DNA of 64,000 bases, from contig NZ_JAAXOW010000001.1 of the NCBI RefSeq assembly GCF_012396185.1, positions 124,001-188,000 on the forward strand. The letters are read 5' to 3'. The notes below the pieces were generated by a model. That model was not told the origin of the DNA and ran no database searches. It saw nothing but the letters and a program-made list of their open reading frames with translations. How positions within the stretch are numbered: the first letter of the stretch is position 1; every line of letters begins with the position of its first letter. Below are positions 1-9,477 of this stretch, one piece after another. The stretch comes from Sanguibacter hominis ATCC BAA-789 (lineage in GTDB: Bacteria > Actinomycetota > Actinomycetes > Actinomycetales > Cellulomonadaceae). Position numbers and translations under genes: made by a program.

Positions 1-89
1 AGGCGGCCCGTCTCGAAACGGACGGTGCGGGTGCCGAAACGACCGTTGTCGATCGTTGCTTCGGCGAACTGGATCTCGGGACCCTCCAC
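1..89 (-). CDS. pnp: polyribonucleotide nucleotidyltransferase, 5' end only (partial)
   Basis: Only the first 29 codons are inside the window; the gene runs off the left edge. Read from a GTG at 89, the peptide begins [18 protein letters not shown], the usual N-terminus of actinobacterial PNPase, the phosphorolytic 3'-to-5' exoribonuclease of RNA turnover. An AGGAGG Shine-Dalgarno lies 7 nt upstream of the GTG (complement of 96-101), which fixes the start. The position directly behind rpsO is the classic rpsO-pnp order. The call rests on this short N-terminus plus synteny. Confidence 0.85.
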   Translation of the reverse strand, partial: MEGPEIQFAEATIDNGRFGTRTVRFETGR

Positions 90-254
90 GGGTGCCCTCC
101 TCTCGTCATCCGCCCTGCTCTCGACGGTCTTCGATCGAGGCCTACGCAACGCGTTCGCGCTGACGGGGGCCACTACCGAGGACCGGACGAGACAGGCAGG
201 GCGGCGGTTCAGATGATGACGAACAAGTCTTCGTCAGGACGGTGACACTACGCC

Positions 255-280
255 AGCCCGGACCCTGAGGGGTCCGGGCT
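255..280 (-). terminator. stem-loop terminator between rpsO and pnp
   Basis: A perfect 11-bp inverted repeat (AGCCCGGACCC / GGGTCCGGGCT) with a 4-nt loop sits 15 nt beyond the rpsO stop. No T-tract follows, as is common for actinobacterial stem-loops. It probably ends or processes the rpsO transcript before pnp. The rest of the 205-nt rpsO-pnp gap shows only the pnp ribosome binding site. Confidence 0.65.
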
Positions 281-294
281 GGTGAGGTGTCGGA

Positions 295-564
295 TCAGCG
301 GCGCAGACCGAGGCGCTCGATCAGGCTGCGGTAGCGGTTGATGTCGACCTTCTGCAGGTAGCCGAGGAGGCGACGGCGCTGGCCGACGAGGAGGAGCAGA
401 CCACGACGGCTGTGGTGGTCGTGCTTGTGCTCCTTGAGGTGCTCGGTCAGGTCCTTGATGCGCTGCGTCAGCATCGCGATCTGGACCTCGGGCGAACCGG
501 TGTCACCCTCGTGGGTGGCGTACTCGGTCATGATGGCCTGCTTGGTGGCCTTGTCGAGGGGCAC
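295..564 (-). CDS. rpsO: 30S ribosomal protein S15
   Basis: An 89-residue protein of normal S15 length, starting [20 protein letters not shown] and containing the family core around [26 protein letters not shown]15 is a primary 16S rRNA binder that organises the central domain of the 30S subunit. The start is a GTG at 564 preceded by AAGGAGAGCC. It is followed by a strong stem-loop and then pnp. A TAGGAT hexamer on the minus strand (654-659) could be the -10 of its promoter, giving a leader of roughly 80 nt. Confidence 0.97.
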   Translation of the reverse strand: MPLDKATKQAIMTEYATHEGDTGSPEVQIAMLTQRIKDLTEHLKEHKHDHHSRRGLLLLVGQRRRLLGYLQKVDINRYRSLIERLGLRR

Positions 565-653
565 GGCTCTCCTTGTGTTTCACTCGTTGCGCGGCGCCCT
601 GGGGCTGGTTCACCCGGGCTCTCTCTGTCCGCGGCCGCTATGACGGCACACCG

Positions 654-659
654 ATCCTA
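654..659 (-). promoter_or_regulatory. possible -10 element of rpsO
   Basis: The minus strand reads TAGGAT here, a plausible actinobacterial sigma-70-type -10, about 90 nt upstream of the rpsO GTG. No convincing TTGACA-like -35 is visible 17 nt further upstream, so this is weak. Confidence 0.3.
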
Positions 660-690
660 CCAGGCAGGCAAGAGCCGGCGCAGGACCTAC

Positions 691-3339
691 TCAGCGCGCC
701 GTGGTGACGGCGCTCACCCGAACTGTCTTCGCGTCGAGCGTCTTGACGGTGACGGTCCCCGAGAACGCCTTGGGCAGCGTGACGTTCAGGCGAGAGAGCC
801 TGCTTGTCTTGGTCGCCTTGAGGGAGAACGTCTTGACCTTCTTCGTGCCCGTGTAGACGGCGATGCGGCCGTAGCCCTTGCCCTTGCCCGCGGTGACCTG
901 GATCGTCTTGGCGCTCTTGACCTTCGTGACCGCGATGGTCGCGCCCTTCTTCTTCGTCGAGAACGCGAAGTCGCGGAAGTAGCTGCCGTGCCGGACCTTG
1001 GTCCACGCCTTGGATCCCTTGGACCGCACGAGCGTCCCGGTCGAGACCGGACGCGTGATCGTGGGGAACGTCGCGCGGGCGGACGTCGTCCTGCCGGGAG
1101 CGACGGCGCGGATCCCGACCTGGGCCGACGCGCCGCTCGCGATCGTGACGACGTACTTGCGGGACGTCGTCGTCGCGACGGTCTTCCACGCGCCGTAGCC
1201 CTTGCCGTGGGCCGCGGTGCGCACCTGGACCTTGTACGACGTCGCGCCGGGGACGGCCGCCCAGCGCAGCGTGGCCGTGCTGGAGAGCCGGACAGGGGCG
1301 ACCGTGGCGGCGGGCGTGGTGAGCCCAGGCTTGGCGAGCGCGCTCGGCGCGGCCGGCACGTCGGTCGTCGCGGGGAAGCGCGGGAACGCGAGCGCGCTCA
1401 GCGCGACGCGTGCGTCGTCGAGCGTGACGAGACGGATCCGGCCGCTCGTCGGGGCAGGGAGGTCGAGCACCCGCGCGGCAGCGCGGTCGACCGTGGACGC
1501 CGACCAGCTGAGCGTCCCGAGCGGCGTGTCGCCGAGCAGGACCTGCGTGCGCCCGCGTCCCGGCCCCGCCTCGCCGTGGACGACGACGCGACGCGCGTCG
1601 CGCACGCTCTCAACTGCGAGGCTCGCGCCAGCGACGTTCGTGGACCGCAGGTTGCCGTTGACGGCGCCGTCACCCGGCTCCTGGGTCCAGCGGAGCTTCG
1701 ACGACCACGTGATGGCCGACGTCGCCACGGGGCGTGCCGTCTGCGTCAGGATGCTGAGCGCCCCGCGGCGCCCCGCGGAGTCGACCCCGCGCACGGCCAC
1801 GATCCGGTTGGCGCCCGCGTCGAGCCTGACGGTCGCGGACGTCGCCGTCACGGTCGCATAGGTACCCCAGCCGCGGGAGTCCGTCATCGCGTAGCCGTGG
1901 CTGCCGACGCGGGTGAGCAGCTCGTAGCGCACCGCACCGGGTACTGCCTGCCACGAGTATGTGGAGCCGGCATCGAGCTGGGCGGGACTCTGCCGAGCAT
2001 CGTGCGCTGCGACTCGTGGTGCGGGCAGGGCGGCCCCGGCGTTGCCGTGCGCCGCTACCGCCTCGCCGACGGCGGTCTTGACCTTCTTCCGGATCTCGGG
2101 GAGCTTCGCGTAGAGGTACTTGCCGGGGCACGCCGTGATGTTCGTGTCGCGGTGCCCCTGGATGACGTTCACGGTGACGACCTCGCCCGGCTTGGCATGC
2201 ACGCCGCTCTTGGTGCTGGTGCCGGTCGTGAGGCGCACGGTGCCCAGAGGGTCGAGACCGTGCTGGTACGCCTTCCAGGCGAGCACCCGCGAGATCGCGT
2301 CGACCATCGCGGCTGTCGGCTTACCCGTCTCGAGGTTGCCGATCGCCGAGATCCCGATCGTCGTCGTGTTGTACCCGCCGGCCTGGGCGCCGATCGGCAG
2401 CGTGTCGATCGCGCCGTAGCGCCCCTCGTAGATGGATCCGTACTTGTCGACGAGGAACTGGTAGCCGATGTCGGGCCACTTCATGCTCTGCGTGTGGTAC
2501 GCGTAGATGCCCCGGACGAGCTTGGGGCCGTCGCCCTTGGCGTAAGAGTTCGAGTTGACCGTGTGGTGCACGTACATCGCGTTGAGGACCGCCGACTGGT
2601 CGGGCGTGCCCCAGCCCCTGCGGAGCTTCTCGTCGGCGCCCCACCCCTTGCGCGTGACCACGGTCGGCTTGATCTCGTAGCCGTTCGCGGCGGACGCGGA
2701 GGCGGCGGGCGCAGACGGCGAGACTGCGGCAGCGTCAGCGGCCGAGTCGCCGGCGTCGATGAGCTCGATGCGCAGACCCGACGGCGCTTCGCCGCTGAGC
2801 GTCCGCACGCGCGCCTGGATGCCGTCCGCACGGGCGGACGCGACCGGCTCGGTGCCCGTCCGGTCGGAGTCGGCAAGACCCTCGGAGGCGGGCAGCGTCG
2901 TCCACTCCCCCCATCGGCCGTCCTCGCGGATCCGCACGACGACCTCGATGACCTCCTCGGTGCTCGCCGCGTCCCACGTGACACCAGCCACGGTGAAGGC
3001 CTCGGTGCGCTCGAGCGCGCTCAGTGCTGCGAGGTCAGGGTCCTGCGCCGACTCGAGCGGTGCGACCTCCTCGGCGTGGTCCTCGTGGACGCCCTCAGGC
3101 TCCTGCGCCTCGGCGAGCGCCAGCGCACGGGACAGCTGCGGGTCCGTCTGCTCAGGGTCCACGGGCGCGTCGATCGCCGTGGGGTCGGCGGCGGCCTCGG
3201 GATCGATGCCGTCGAGCGGCAGCGTGGAGCGCTCTGGCGTCACGGGGGACGCAGCGGCGACGGGGAGCGTGACGACTGGGAGCGCCACCCCGGCGATGGT
3301 GAGCGCGGCCGTGAGGACGACCGGGACGATCCTGCGCAT
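691..3339 (-). CDS. secreted PGRP-type N-acetylmuramoyl-L-alanine amidase
   Basis: An 882-residue secreted protein. Residues 1-30 form a Sec signal peptide (MRRI plus a hydrophobic Val/Ala/Leu core ending PVAAA). A variable acidic, Ala-rich linker follows. A peptidoglycan-recognition/amidase_2 domain spans about 225-420: VHHT at 257-260, GHRDTNITACPG at 395-406, giving likely zinc ligands His258 (or His259), His396 and Cys404. The family cleaves the amide between muramic acid and the stem peptide. The C-terminal half (about 440-882) is beta-rich, Ser/Thr/Ala/Lys-rich and repetitive, suggesting repeated Ig/FN3-like modules for cell-wall anchoring or spacing; that part is inference. The ATG at 3339 has a GAGAGGGAGAAGC ribosome site. 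It stands alone between rpsO and ribF. Confidence 0.9.
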   Translation of the reverse strand: MRRIVPVVLTAALTIAGVALPVVTLPVAAASPVTPERSTLPLDGIDPEAAADPTAIDAPVDPEQTDPQLSRALALAEAQEPEGVHEDHAEEVAPLESAQDPDLAALSALERTEAFTVAGVTWDAASTEEVIEVVVRIREDGRWGEWTTLPASEGLADSDRTGTEPVASARADGIQARVRTLSGEAPSGLRIELIDAGDSAADAAAVSPSAPAASASAANGYEIKPTVVTRKGWGADEKLRRGWGTPDQSAVLNAMYVHHTVNSNSYAKGDGPKLVRGIYAYHTQSMKWPDIGYQFLVDKYGSIYEGRYGAIDTLPIGAQAGGYNTTTIGISAIGNLETGKPTAAMVDAISRVLAWKAYQHGLDPLGTVRLTTGTSTKSGVHAKPGEVVTVNVIQGHRDTNITACPGKYLYAKLPEIRKKVKTAVGEAVAAHGNAGAALPAPRVAAHDARQSPAQLDAGSTYSWQAVPGAVRYELLTRVGSHGYAMTDSRGWGTYATVTATSATVRLDAGANRIVAVRGVDSAGRRGALSILTQTARPVATSAITWSSKLRWTQEPGDGAVNGNLRSTNVAGASLAVESVRDARRVVVHGEAGPGRGRTQVLLGDTPLGTLSWSASTVDRAAARVLDLPAPTSGRIRLVTLDDARVALSALAFPRFPATTDVPAAPSALAKPGLTTPAATVAPVRLSSTATLRWAAVPGATSYKVQVRTAAHGKGYGAWKTVATTTSRKYVVTIASGASAQVGIRAVAPGRTTSARATFPTITRPVSTGTLVRSKGSKAWTKVRHGSYFRDFAFSTKKKGATIAVTKVKSAKTIQVTAGKGKGYGRIAVYTGTKKVKTFSLKATKTSRLSRLNVTLPKAFSGTVTVKTLDAKTVRVSAVTTAR

Positions 3340-3538
3340 GCTTCTCCCTCTCGCGCGGCCTCGGGGGTGGCCGCCGTGTGCCTATCGGCGCGGAGGGCCC
3401 GACAATCAGCGAACGGGCCCGTCCGAGTTGCACGATAACGCACGGCGCGCGCGCACACGAGCCCCTTCAGCCTCACGCTTCACGCCGCTTGACGCGGCAC
3501 GCGCGGCCTCTCGACAGCCCGGGCCGCGTCCTTCCAGG

Positions 3539-4498
3539 TCAGCGGTGCGCGAGCACCTCGCGGCACCGGTCGACGTCCTCGGCCATGCGCGCGACCAGCG
3601 CCTCGACCGAGTCGAAGCGCAACGTCGGCCGCAGGTGCTCGACAAGCTCGAGCTCGACGACCTCGCCGTACAGGTCGAGGTCCGTCCGGTCCAGGACGTA
3701 GGCCTCGACCCGACGCTCCACACCGGCGAACGTCGGATTCGTGCCGATCGAGATCGCCGCCGGCAGCACGAGGTCCTCGACCGGGGTGCCCTCGGGCGCA
3801 GCGTCGCGGCGCAGCCGCCCCGCATACACGCCGTCCGCCGGGACGTGACCCTCGATCGGCCACCCGAGGTTCGCGGTCGGATACCCGATCGTCCGGCCCC
3901 GCGCGTCACCGTGGACGACCGTCGAGCGCACCCGGTGGTTGCGCCCGAGCACCTGCGCTGCACGCGCGACGTCACCGTCGACGAGCAGGTTGCGTGCGCT
4001 CGTCGACGACCAGCGCCCGCCGCCCAGGCCCAGGTCCTCGATCGCGACGACCTCGAAGCCGTGCTGCGCCCCGAGCTCCGCGAGCGTCGCGAGCGTCCCC
4101 GAGTTCCCCCACCCGAACCGGACGTCGTGCCCCACCACGACACGTGCAGCGCGCAGGCCCCGCACGAAGCACGACTCGACGAACTCCTGCGGCGACTGCC
4201 GCGCGAAGTCGAGCGTGTAGTCGATCACGAGGACCGCGTCGAGGCCCAGCCCTGCGAGCAGCTCGAGCCGCTGTGCCGGGCTCGTGAGCAGCTCGGGCGC
4301 GTGCTCAGGCTGGTGCACGGCGCGCGGGTGCGGCACGAACGTCACCGCGACCGACGTCAGGCCGCGCTCGCGTGCCTGGTCGACGACGCTCCGCAGCACC
4401 TCCGCATGCCCCCGGTGGACGCCGTCGAAGTTCCCGATCGTGACGACCGTCGGGCCGAGGTCACCGGGGACCTCCGTCAACCCGTTCCAGACCTGCAC
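3539..4498 (-). CDS. ribF: bifunctional riboflavin kinase / FAD synthetase
   Basis: A 319-residue protein that converts riboflavin to FMN and FMN to FAD. The N-terminal nucleotidyltransferase domain carries GNFDGVHRGH at 22-31. The C-terminal riboflavin kinase domain shows IGYPTANLGWP followed by PADGVYAG. I placed the start at a GTG (4498), only 2 nt after the truB stop, because this gives the family N-terminus VQVWNGLTEVPGDLG and normal length; the open frame itself extends far into truB without homology. It is the last gene of the rimP-to-ribF cluster and is translated in tight coupling with truB. Confidence 0.95.
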   Translation of the reverse strand: MQVWNGLTEVPGDLGPTVVTIGNFDGVHRGHAEVLRSVVDQARERGLTSVAVTFVPHPRAVHQPEHAPELLTSPAQRLELLAGLGLDAVLVIDYTLDFARQSPQEFVESCFVRGLRAARVVVGHDVRFGWGNSGTLATLAELGAQHGFEVVAIEDLGLGGGRWSSTSARNLLVDGDVARAAQVLGRNHRVRSTVVHGDARGRTIGYPTANLGWPIEGHVPADGVYAGRLRRDAAPEGTPVEDLVLPAAISIGTNPTFAGVERRVEAYVLDRTDLDLYGEVVELELVEHLRPTLRFDSVEALVARMAEDVDRCREVLAHR

Positions 4499-4500
4499 GG

Positions 4501-5526
4501 CTACTCCTGCCCGCGGGTCGTGCCCGCACGGTCCGGCTCGGGCCCACCAGCGGTCCTGGCGGCAAGGTCCTCGAGGGTGCCGAGAACCGCGAGCGGCTGC
4601 AGACGCTCGCCCGCGACCTCGACGACGGCGACGAGCGCCCCGTCGGGCGCGATCGCCGCGACGGGCCCCCCAGCATCCTCGCCCTGACGGGCGATCCGTC
4701 GGCCGTGCAGCAGCTCGACCACCTCGGCGCCGGTCAGGTCGCGTGCCGCCATGATCGCGCGCGCCGCCCGTGCGAGCGGCAGCACGGGAAGAGGCTCGTC
4801 CCGCTCCTGGGCCGCGTCGACCAGGTCGTCGACGGTCGGAGCCTGCTCGACCTTGTACCCGCCGACGCGCGTGCGGCGCAGCGCCGTGAGGTGCCCGCCC
4901 ACACCCAGGTCCGCACCGAGGTCGCGTGCCAGGGCTCGCACGTACGTCCCCGACGAGCACACGACGACGACGTCCACGTCGAGCACGACGCGCCCGTCGA
5001 CGTCGACCCGGCGCAGCTCAACCACGTCGAAGCGCGAGACCGTCACCGGGCGGGCGTCGAGCACGACGCTCTCCCCCGACCGGGCCAGAGCGTAGGCGCG
5101 CTTGCCGTCGACCTTGATCGCGGAGACCGTGCTCGGGACCTGCAAGATGTCGCCCGTGAGCCGTGCGACGCCAGCACTCACCACGTCCTGCGTCACGCCC
5201 GACGCGTCGACCGCGTCGACGGGCTCGCCCTGCGCGTCGTCCGTCGTCGTCGTCTCACCGAGGCGGATCGTCGCGCGGTACTCCTTGTCGGCGCCGACGA
5301 CGTACGTCAGCAGCCGGGTGGCCCTGCCGATGCCGATGACCAGGACGCCTGTCGCCATCGGGTCGAGCGTGCCCGCGTGCCCGACCTTGCGCGTGCGGGC
5401 CAGGTAGCGGACCTTCGCGACGACGTCGTGGCTCGTCCAGCCGAAGGGCTTGTCGACGACGAGGATGCCGTCGGGCGCGGGAGGCCAGGTCCGGGTGTCC
5501 GGACGGCGCTGGGGGCTGGGGGTCAC
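4501..5526 (-). CDS. truB: tRNA pseudouridine(55) synthase TruB
   Basis: A 341-residue pseudouridine synthase that makes psi-55 in the T-loop of tRNAs. The catalytic aspartate lies in GHAGTLDPMATGVLV (Asp55 with the start used here), and WTSHDVV is the usual N-terminal motif. The start chosen is a GTG at 5526: no good Shine-Dalgarno is present, but TAACGT (complement of 5535-5540) lies 8 nt upstream, so the mRNA may be leaderless. The frame stays open 26 codons further upstream, but that stretch contains nothing family-like. A strong stem-loop at 5607-5640 separates it from rbfA. Confidence 0.94.
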   Translation of the reverse strand: MTPSPQRRPDTRTWPPAPDGILVVDKPFGWTSHDVVAKVRYLARTRKVGHAGTLDPMATGVLVIGIGRATRLLTYVVGADKEYRATIRLGETTTTDDAQGEPVDAVDASGVTQDVVSAGVARLTGDILQVPSTVSAIKVDGKRAYALARSGESVVLDARPVTVSRFDVVELRRVDVDGRVVLDVDVVVVCSSGTYVRALARDLGADLGVGGHLTALRRTRVGGYKVEQAPTVDDLVDAAQERDEPLPVLPLARAARAIMAARDLTGAEVVELLHGRRIARQGEDAGGPVAAIAPDGALVAVVEVAGERLQPLAVLGTLEDLAARTAGGPEPDRAGTTRGQE

Positions 5527-5606
5527 GGGTCTCAACGTTATCAGCGGCGCGGCTGCGCCGACGCCGCGAACCGAGGACCGTCCACGGGGTGGTCCGTCAC
5601 GCACGA

Positions 5607-5640
5607 GAGGGTCGGACCCGCATGCCGCGGTCCGACCCTC
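5607..5640 (-). terminator. terminator after rbfA
   Basis: A perfect 12-bp stem (GAGGGTCGGACC at 5607-5618, GGTCCGACCCTC at 5629-5640) with a 10-nt loop starts 18 nt beyond the rbfA stop. It suggests truB-ribF has its own promoter, consistent with the -10-like hexamer just before truB. Confidence 0.7.
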
Positions 5641-5658
5641 TGCGTGCGACGACGTCGC

Positions 5659-6096
5659 TCAGGCGTCGTCGTCCTCGGCACGAGGCTTCTTGTACGGGTC
5701 GGCGTCGCCGGCGAATGTCGCCTCGCGACGCACCTTCTCGAGCTCCGCGTCACGACGACGCGCCTCGAGCAGAGCCGAGTCGAGCAGCGCCGCGGTCTCG
5801 GGGACCGCGTCGAGGATGAACTCGATCGTCGGCGTCAGGCGGATGCCCGTCTGCTTGCCGACCTCGCTGCGGATGATGCCCTTGGCGCTCTCGAGCGCCT
5901 TGGCGGTGTCCGCCTGCGCCTCCTGGTCGCCGAGCACCGTGTAGAAGATCGAGGCGTTCTGAAGGTCGCCGGTCACGCGCACGTCGGTGATCGTCACGAA
6001 GCCGAGGCGCGGGTCCTTGATCCGCGTCTCGAGCATCTGCGCGACCACGACCTTGATGCGGTCAGCCACCTTGAGGGCCCGGGGGTGATCCACCAT
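5659..6096 (-). CDS. rbfA: 30S ribosome-binding factor A
   Basis: A 145-residue protein starting [20 protein letters not shown] with [19 protein letters not shown], both typical of RbfA, the cold-associated 30S maturation factor that binds near the 5' helix of 16S rRNA. The KH-like core is about residues 5-115; the last 30 residues are a charged, disordered-looking tail ending EDDDA. It follows infB in the standard order, but stem-loops on both sides (6134-6176 and 5607-5640) suggest transcript boundaries or processing sites. Confidence 0.97.
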   Translation of the reverse strand: MVDHPRALKVADRIKVVVAQMLETRIKDPRLGFVTITDVRVTGDLQNASIFYTVLGDQEAQADTAKALESAKGIIRSEVGKQTGIRLTPTIEFILDAVPETAALLDSALLEARRRDAELEKVRREATFAGDADPYKKPRAEDDDA

Positions 6097-6133
6097 GTCG
6101 TCGCTCCTGTTCTGGTGGTGATGTCTGGGATGG

Positions 6134-6176
6134 GACGCCGGGAGGGCCGGACCGTCGGTCCGACCCTCCCGGCGTC
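6134..6176 (-). terminator. long stem-loop between infB and rbfA
   Basis: A 20-bp stem (6134-6153 with 6157-6176) with a 3-nt loop and a single mismatch, immediately after the infB stop. Its arms share the GGTCGGACC core with the stem after rbfA. It is probably a terminator or mRNA-stabilising hairpin. Confidence 0.7.
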
Positions 6177-6183
6177 ACGTGCG

Positions 6184-8943
6184 TCAGGAGCGCGGCTTCT
6201 CGCGCATCTCCCACGTCTCGATGACGTCCTCGACCTGGAGGTCGTTGAACGACCCGAGGCCGATACCGCACTCGAAGCCCTCGCGGACCTCGGTCGCGTC
6301 GTCCTTGAACCGCTTGAGCGACTCGATCGTGAGGTTGTCCCCGACGACGACGCCGTCGCGCAGCACGCGAGCCTTCGCGTTGCGGCGGATGAGACCCGAC
6401 CGCACGATCGTGCCCGCGATGTTGCCGAACTTGGAGGAACGGAAGATCTCGCGGATCTCGGCGGTACCGAGCTGGACCTCTTCGTACTCCGGCTTGAGCA
6501 TGCCCTTCATCGCAGCCTCGACGTCGTCGATCGCCTGGTAGATCACCGAGTAGAACTTGATGTCCACACCCTCGCGGTCCGCCATGTCGGCGACCCGCTC
6601 TGCGGTCTTGACGTTGAAGCCGATGATGACGGCGTTGTCGACCGTCGCGAGGTTGACGTCGTTCTGCGTGATCGCACCGACACCGCGGTGGATGACGCGC
6701 AGCTGGACCTCGTCGCCCACGTCGATCTTGAGCAGCGAGTCCTCGAGGGCCTCGACTGCACCGGAGACGTCACCCTTGATGACGAGGTTGAGCGTCTCGA
6801 CCTTGCCCTGCTCGAGAGCCTGCGTGAAGTCCTCGAGGCTGATGCGCTTGCGACGCTTGGCGAGCGTCGCGGCACGCTCGGCCGCCTCGCGCTTCTCGGC
6901 GATCTGACGAGCCGTGCGGTCGTCGGGCGCCACGAGGAACGAGTCGCCGGCGCGCGGCACCGACGTCAGGCCGAGGACCTGGACCGGACGCGCCGGACCA
7001 GCGGCGTCGACAGCGTTGCCGTGCTCGTCGAACATCGCACGCACACGGCCGTGGGCCGTGCCCGCGACGATCGAGTCGCCGACGCGGAGCGTGCCCTGCT
7101 GGACGAGGACGGTCGCCACCGCACCGCGACCCTTGTCGAGGTTCGCCTCGATCGCGACACCACGCGCGTCCTTGTCCGGGTTGGCCCGCAGGTCGAGCGC
7201 CGCGTCCGCCGTGAGGAGGACCGCGCCGAGCAGCTCGTCGATGTTGAGGTTCTGACGGGCGGAGACGTCGACGAACATCGTGTCGCCGCCGTACTCCTCG
7301 GCCACCAGGTTGTACTCGGTGAGCTGCTGACGGATCTTCGCCGGGTTCGCCGACTCCTTGTCGATCTTGTTGACCGCGACGACGATCGGCACACCGGCAG
7401 CCTGGGCGTGGTTGAGCGCCTCGACCGTCTGCGGCATCACGCCGTCGTCCGCCGCGACCACGAGGATCGCGATGTCGGTGACCTCGGCACCACGAGCACG
7501 CATGGCCGTGAAGGCCTCGTGACCCGGGGTGTCGATGAAGGTCAGCGCGCGGTCGACACCGTCGTGCATGTGACGCACCTGGTAGGCACCGATGTGCTGC
7601 GTGATGCCACCAGCCTCGCCCGACACGACGTCTGTGCGACGGATCGCGTCGAGAAGACGCGTCTTTCCGTGGTCGACGTGACCCATGACCGTGACGACCG
7701 GCGGACGGGCCTGCAGGTCCTCCTCGGACTCGTCGGCGAGCTCGCCCTCGAGGTCGATGTCGAAGGCCCCGAGCAGCTCGCGGTCCTCCTCCTCGGCCGA
7801 GACCATCTCGATGACGTAGCCGAGCTCGGCACCGAGGGTCGCGAACGTGTCCTCGTCGAGCGACTGCGTCGCGGTCGCCATCTCACCGAGGTGGAACAGC
7901 ACCGTGACGAGCGACGCCGGGTTCGCGTCGATCTTGTCGGCGAAGTCGTTCAGCGACGAGCCGTGGCGCAGCCGGATGACCGAGCTTCCGGTGCCGCGGG
8001 GCACCTGCACGCCGCCGAGCGACGGCGCCTGCATCTGCTCGAACTCCTGGCGCTTCGCCCGCTTCGACTTGCGCCCGCGGACGGGGCGCCCTCCAGCACG
8101 ACCGAACGCACCCTGGGTGCTGCCGCGACCGGCACCACCCGGGCGGCCGCCACCACCGGGACGACCGGCAAAGCCGCCGCCACCACCAGCGGGGCCACCA
8201 CCGGGAGCGCCGCCACCGCCGGGACGGCTGAAGCCGCCACGACCGCCGCCGCCACCAGCGCCACCGGGACGACCGCCAGCACCACCGGGCGCCGGGCGAC
8301 CGACCGACGTACGGCCAGGCATCATGCCGGGGTTAGGACGGGGACCGCCACCAGGACGCGGCGCGCCCGGACGCGGAGCACCGGGACGCGGAGCGCCCGG
8401 ACGGGGACCGCCGGACCGCTCGCCCGACGGCGCCGCCTGGGCGTCAGGACGCGCACCAGCACGGGGCATGCCCTGGCTGGGTGCGAACGGGTTGTTGCCT
8501 GGGCGGGGTCCGCTCGAACGCGGCATGCCCTGGCTCGGGGCGAACGGGTTGTTGCCCGGACGCGGACCGCTCGCCGACGGCGCCTGAGGGGCAGGCGTCG
8601 GGGCTGCGGGCTTGGCGCTCGGCGCCGCCTCGGCAGGCACGGCGGGAGCCGCCGGCGCGGCCGGAGCCGGAGCAGCGGGGGCGGGTGCCTCCGCAGCGGG
8701 CTCAGCGGCCTTCTCAGCAGGCGCAGCCGGGCGAGCGGGCGCCTTCGGGGCACGGGCGGGCTTGGCAGCCGCCGGCGCCTCGGCGTTCGCCGGGAAGGCG
8801 TCGCGGAGCTTCCGGACGACCGGCGGCTCGATGGTCGATGAAGCCGACCGGACGAACTCACCGAGCTCGCCCAGCTTGCTCATGATGGTCTTGCTCTCCA
8901 CACCGAGCTCCTTGGCGAGCTCGTACACGCGGATCTTTGCCAC
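6184..8943 (-). CDS. infB: translation initiation factor IF-2
   Basis: A 919-residue GTPase that delivers fMet-tRNA to the 30S subunit. The N-terminus [20 protein letters not shown] is the IF2_N helical motif. Residues about 55-310 are low complexity: Ala/Pro runs, then Gly/Arg/Pro runs including two exact-in-protein copies of [14 protein letters not shown]. The G domain begins with GHVDHGKT at about 421-428, followed by the DTPGHEAF and NKIDK motifs, then domains II-IV. I chose the GTG at 8943 because AGGAGAGAA precedes it directly and it gives the family N-terminus; an in-frame ATG at 8964 lies before that ribosome site. Confidence 0.97.
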   Translation of the reverse strand: MAKIRVYELAKELGVESKTIMSKLGELGEFVRSASSTIEPPVVRKLRDAFPANAEAPAAAKPARAPKAPARPAAPAEKAAEPAAEAPAPAAPAPAAPAAPAVPAEAAPSAKPAAPTPAPQAPSASGPRPGNNPFAPSQGMPRSSGPRPGNNPFAPSQGMPRAGARPDAQAAPSGERSGGPRPGAPRPGAPRPGAPRPGGGPRPNPGMMPGRTSVGRPAPGGAGGRPGGAGGGGGRGGFSRPGGGGAPGGGPAGGGGGFAGRPGGGGRPGGAGRGSTQGAFGRAGGRPVRGRKSKRAKRQEFEQMQAPSLGGVQVPRGTGSSVIRLRHGSSLNDFADKIDANPASLVTVLFHLGEMATATQSLDEDTFATLGAELGYVIEMVSAEEEDRELLGAFDIDLEGELADESEEDLQARPPVVTVMGHVDHGKTRLLDAIRRTDVVSGEAGGITQHIGAYQVRHMHDGVDRALTFIDTPGHEAFTAMRARGAEVTDIAILVVAADDGVMPQTVEALNHAQAAGVPIVVAVNKIDKESANPAKIRQQLTEYNLVAEEYGGDTMFVDVSARQNLNIDELLGAVLLTADAALDLRANPDKDARGVAIEANLDKGRGAVATVLVQQGTLRVGDSIVAGTAHGRVRAMFDEHGNAVDAAGPARPVQVLGLTSVPRAGDSFLVAPDDRTARQIAEKREAAERAATLAKRRKRISLEDFTQALEQGKVETLNLVIKGDVSGAVEALEDSLLKIDVGDEVQLRVIHRGVGAITQNDVNLATVDNAVIIGFNVKTAERVADMADREGVDIKFYSVIYQAIDDVEAAMKGMLKPEYEEVQLGTAEIREIFRSSKFGNIAGTIVRSGLIRRNAKARVLRDGVVVGDNLTIESLKRFKDDATEVREGFECGIGLGSFNDLQVEDVIETWEMREKPRS
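8465..8567 (-). repeat. 57-bp tandem repeat inside infB
   Basis: Two adjacent near-identical units with a period of 57 nt (starts at 8465 and 8522) each encode a 19-residue unit containing [14 protein letters not shown] in the disordered N-terminal linker of IF-2. Differences are at codon third positions, so the duplication is not brand new. Confidence 0.8.
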
Positions 8944-9014
8944 TTCTCTCCTGTCCAGGCCCATCCCCGGACAGGGAGGGACCGATTTAGTTCTGGGGGC
9001 TCATCGCTGAGTAC

Positions 9015-9464
9015 TCATCGGGTGCCCATCGGCGTCTGACCCGCTTTCCTTGGTGACTGTCCAGACTCGTGACGCCCGGCAGCAGGGAGCTGCCCGTCGC
9101 GTCCTTCGTGCTCTTTCATCCAGCTGCGCACCGCCGTGAGATCGGCTGGGCCGTCCAGGCGGAGCGCTCGTGCAGGTGCCCGCCGTCGTTCCGCGAGCTC
9201 CAGGCAGCGCAGGTCCGGGTGGATCCACGCGCCGCGGCCTGGGAGGCGCTTCCGCTCGTCGACGACGACCGGGACCGCCCCGTGACCGAGGTCCGGCTGG
9301 GCCGGACCGGTGCGCTCGCGCACCAACCTGACCAGCTCGGCACGCTCCCCGGTGCCACGGCAACCGACGCACGTCCGGACAGGTCCGGGGGCATGGTCCT
9401 GCCCAGTCTGCGACCCGTCACGGTCATAGAGGGAGGGCACGGCAGGCCCGGTGTGCGTCTGCAC
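9015..9464 (-). CDS. ylxR: YlxR family RNA-binding protein (DUF448) with C-terminal extension
   Basis: RTCVGCRGTGERAELVRLV (from residue 30) and LPGRGAWIHPDLRCLELAERR identify the YlxR/DUF448 fold found between nusA and infB in many bacteria; the family is implicated in binding the RNA subunit of RNase P or acting with NusA. At 149 residues it is longer than the usual 90-100: a 29-residue N-terminal lead and a charged 35-residue C-terminal tail are additions. The GTG start at 9464 is supported by TAGACT (complement of 9472-9477) 7 nt upstream, suggesting a leaderless mRNA; a GTG at 9440 is an alternative. Confidence 0.85.
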   Translation of the reverse strand: MQTHTGPAVPSLYDRDGSQTGQDHAPGPVRTCVGCRGTGERAELVRLVRERTGPAQPDLGHGAVPVVVDERKRLPGRGAWIHPDLRCLELAERRRAPARALRLDGPADLTAVRSWMKEHEGRDGQLPAAGRHESGQSPRKAGQTPMGTR

Positions 9465-9471
9465 GGGGTCC

Positions 9472-9477
9472 AGTCTA
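9472..9477 (-). promoter_or_regulatory. -10-like TAGACT before ylxR
   Basis: The minus strand reads TAGACT 7 nt before the GTG of ylxR. Its TAG is also the nusA stop codon. If used, transcription would begin at or within a base or two of the start codon. Confidence 0.35.

Noticed and set aside
412-3438. 1008-codon plus-strand open frame
   Set aside because: Antisense to rpsO and the amidase; Arg/Gly/Asp-rich composition typical of a GC-bias shadow and no recognisable domain.
4705-8841. 1378-codon plus-strand open frame
   Set aside because: Antisense to truB-rbfA-infB; repetitive Arg/Asp/Val shadow composition, no ribosome site.
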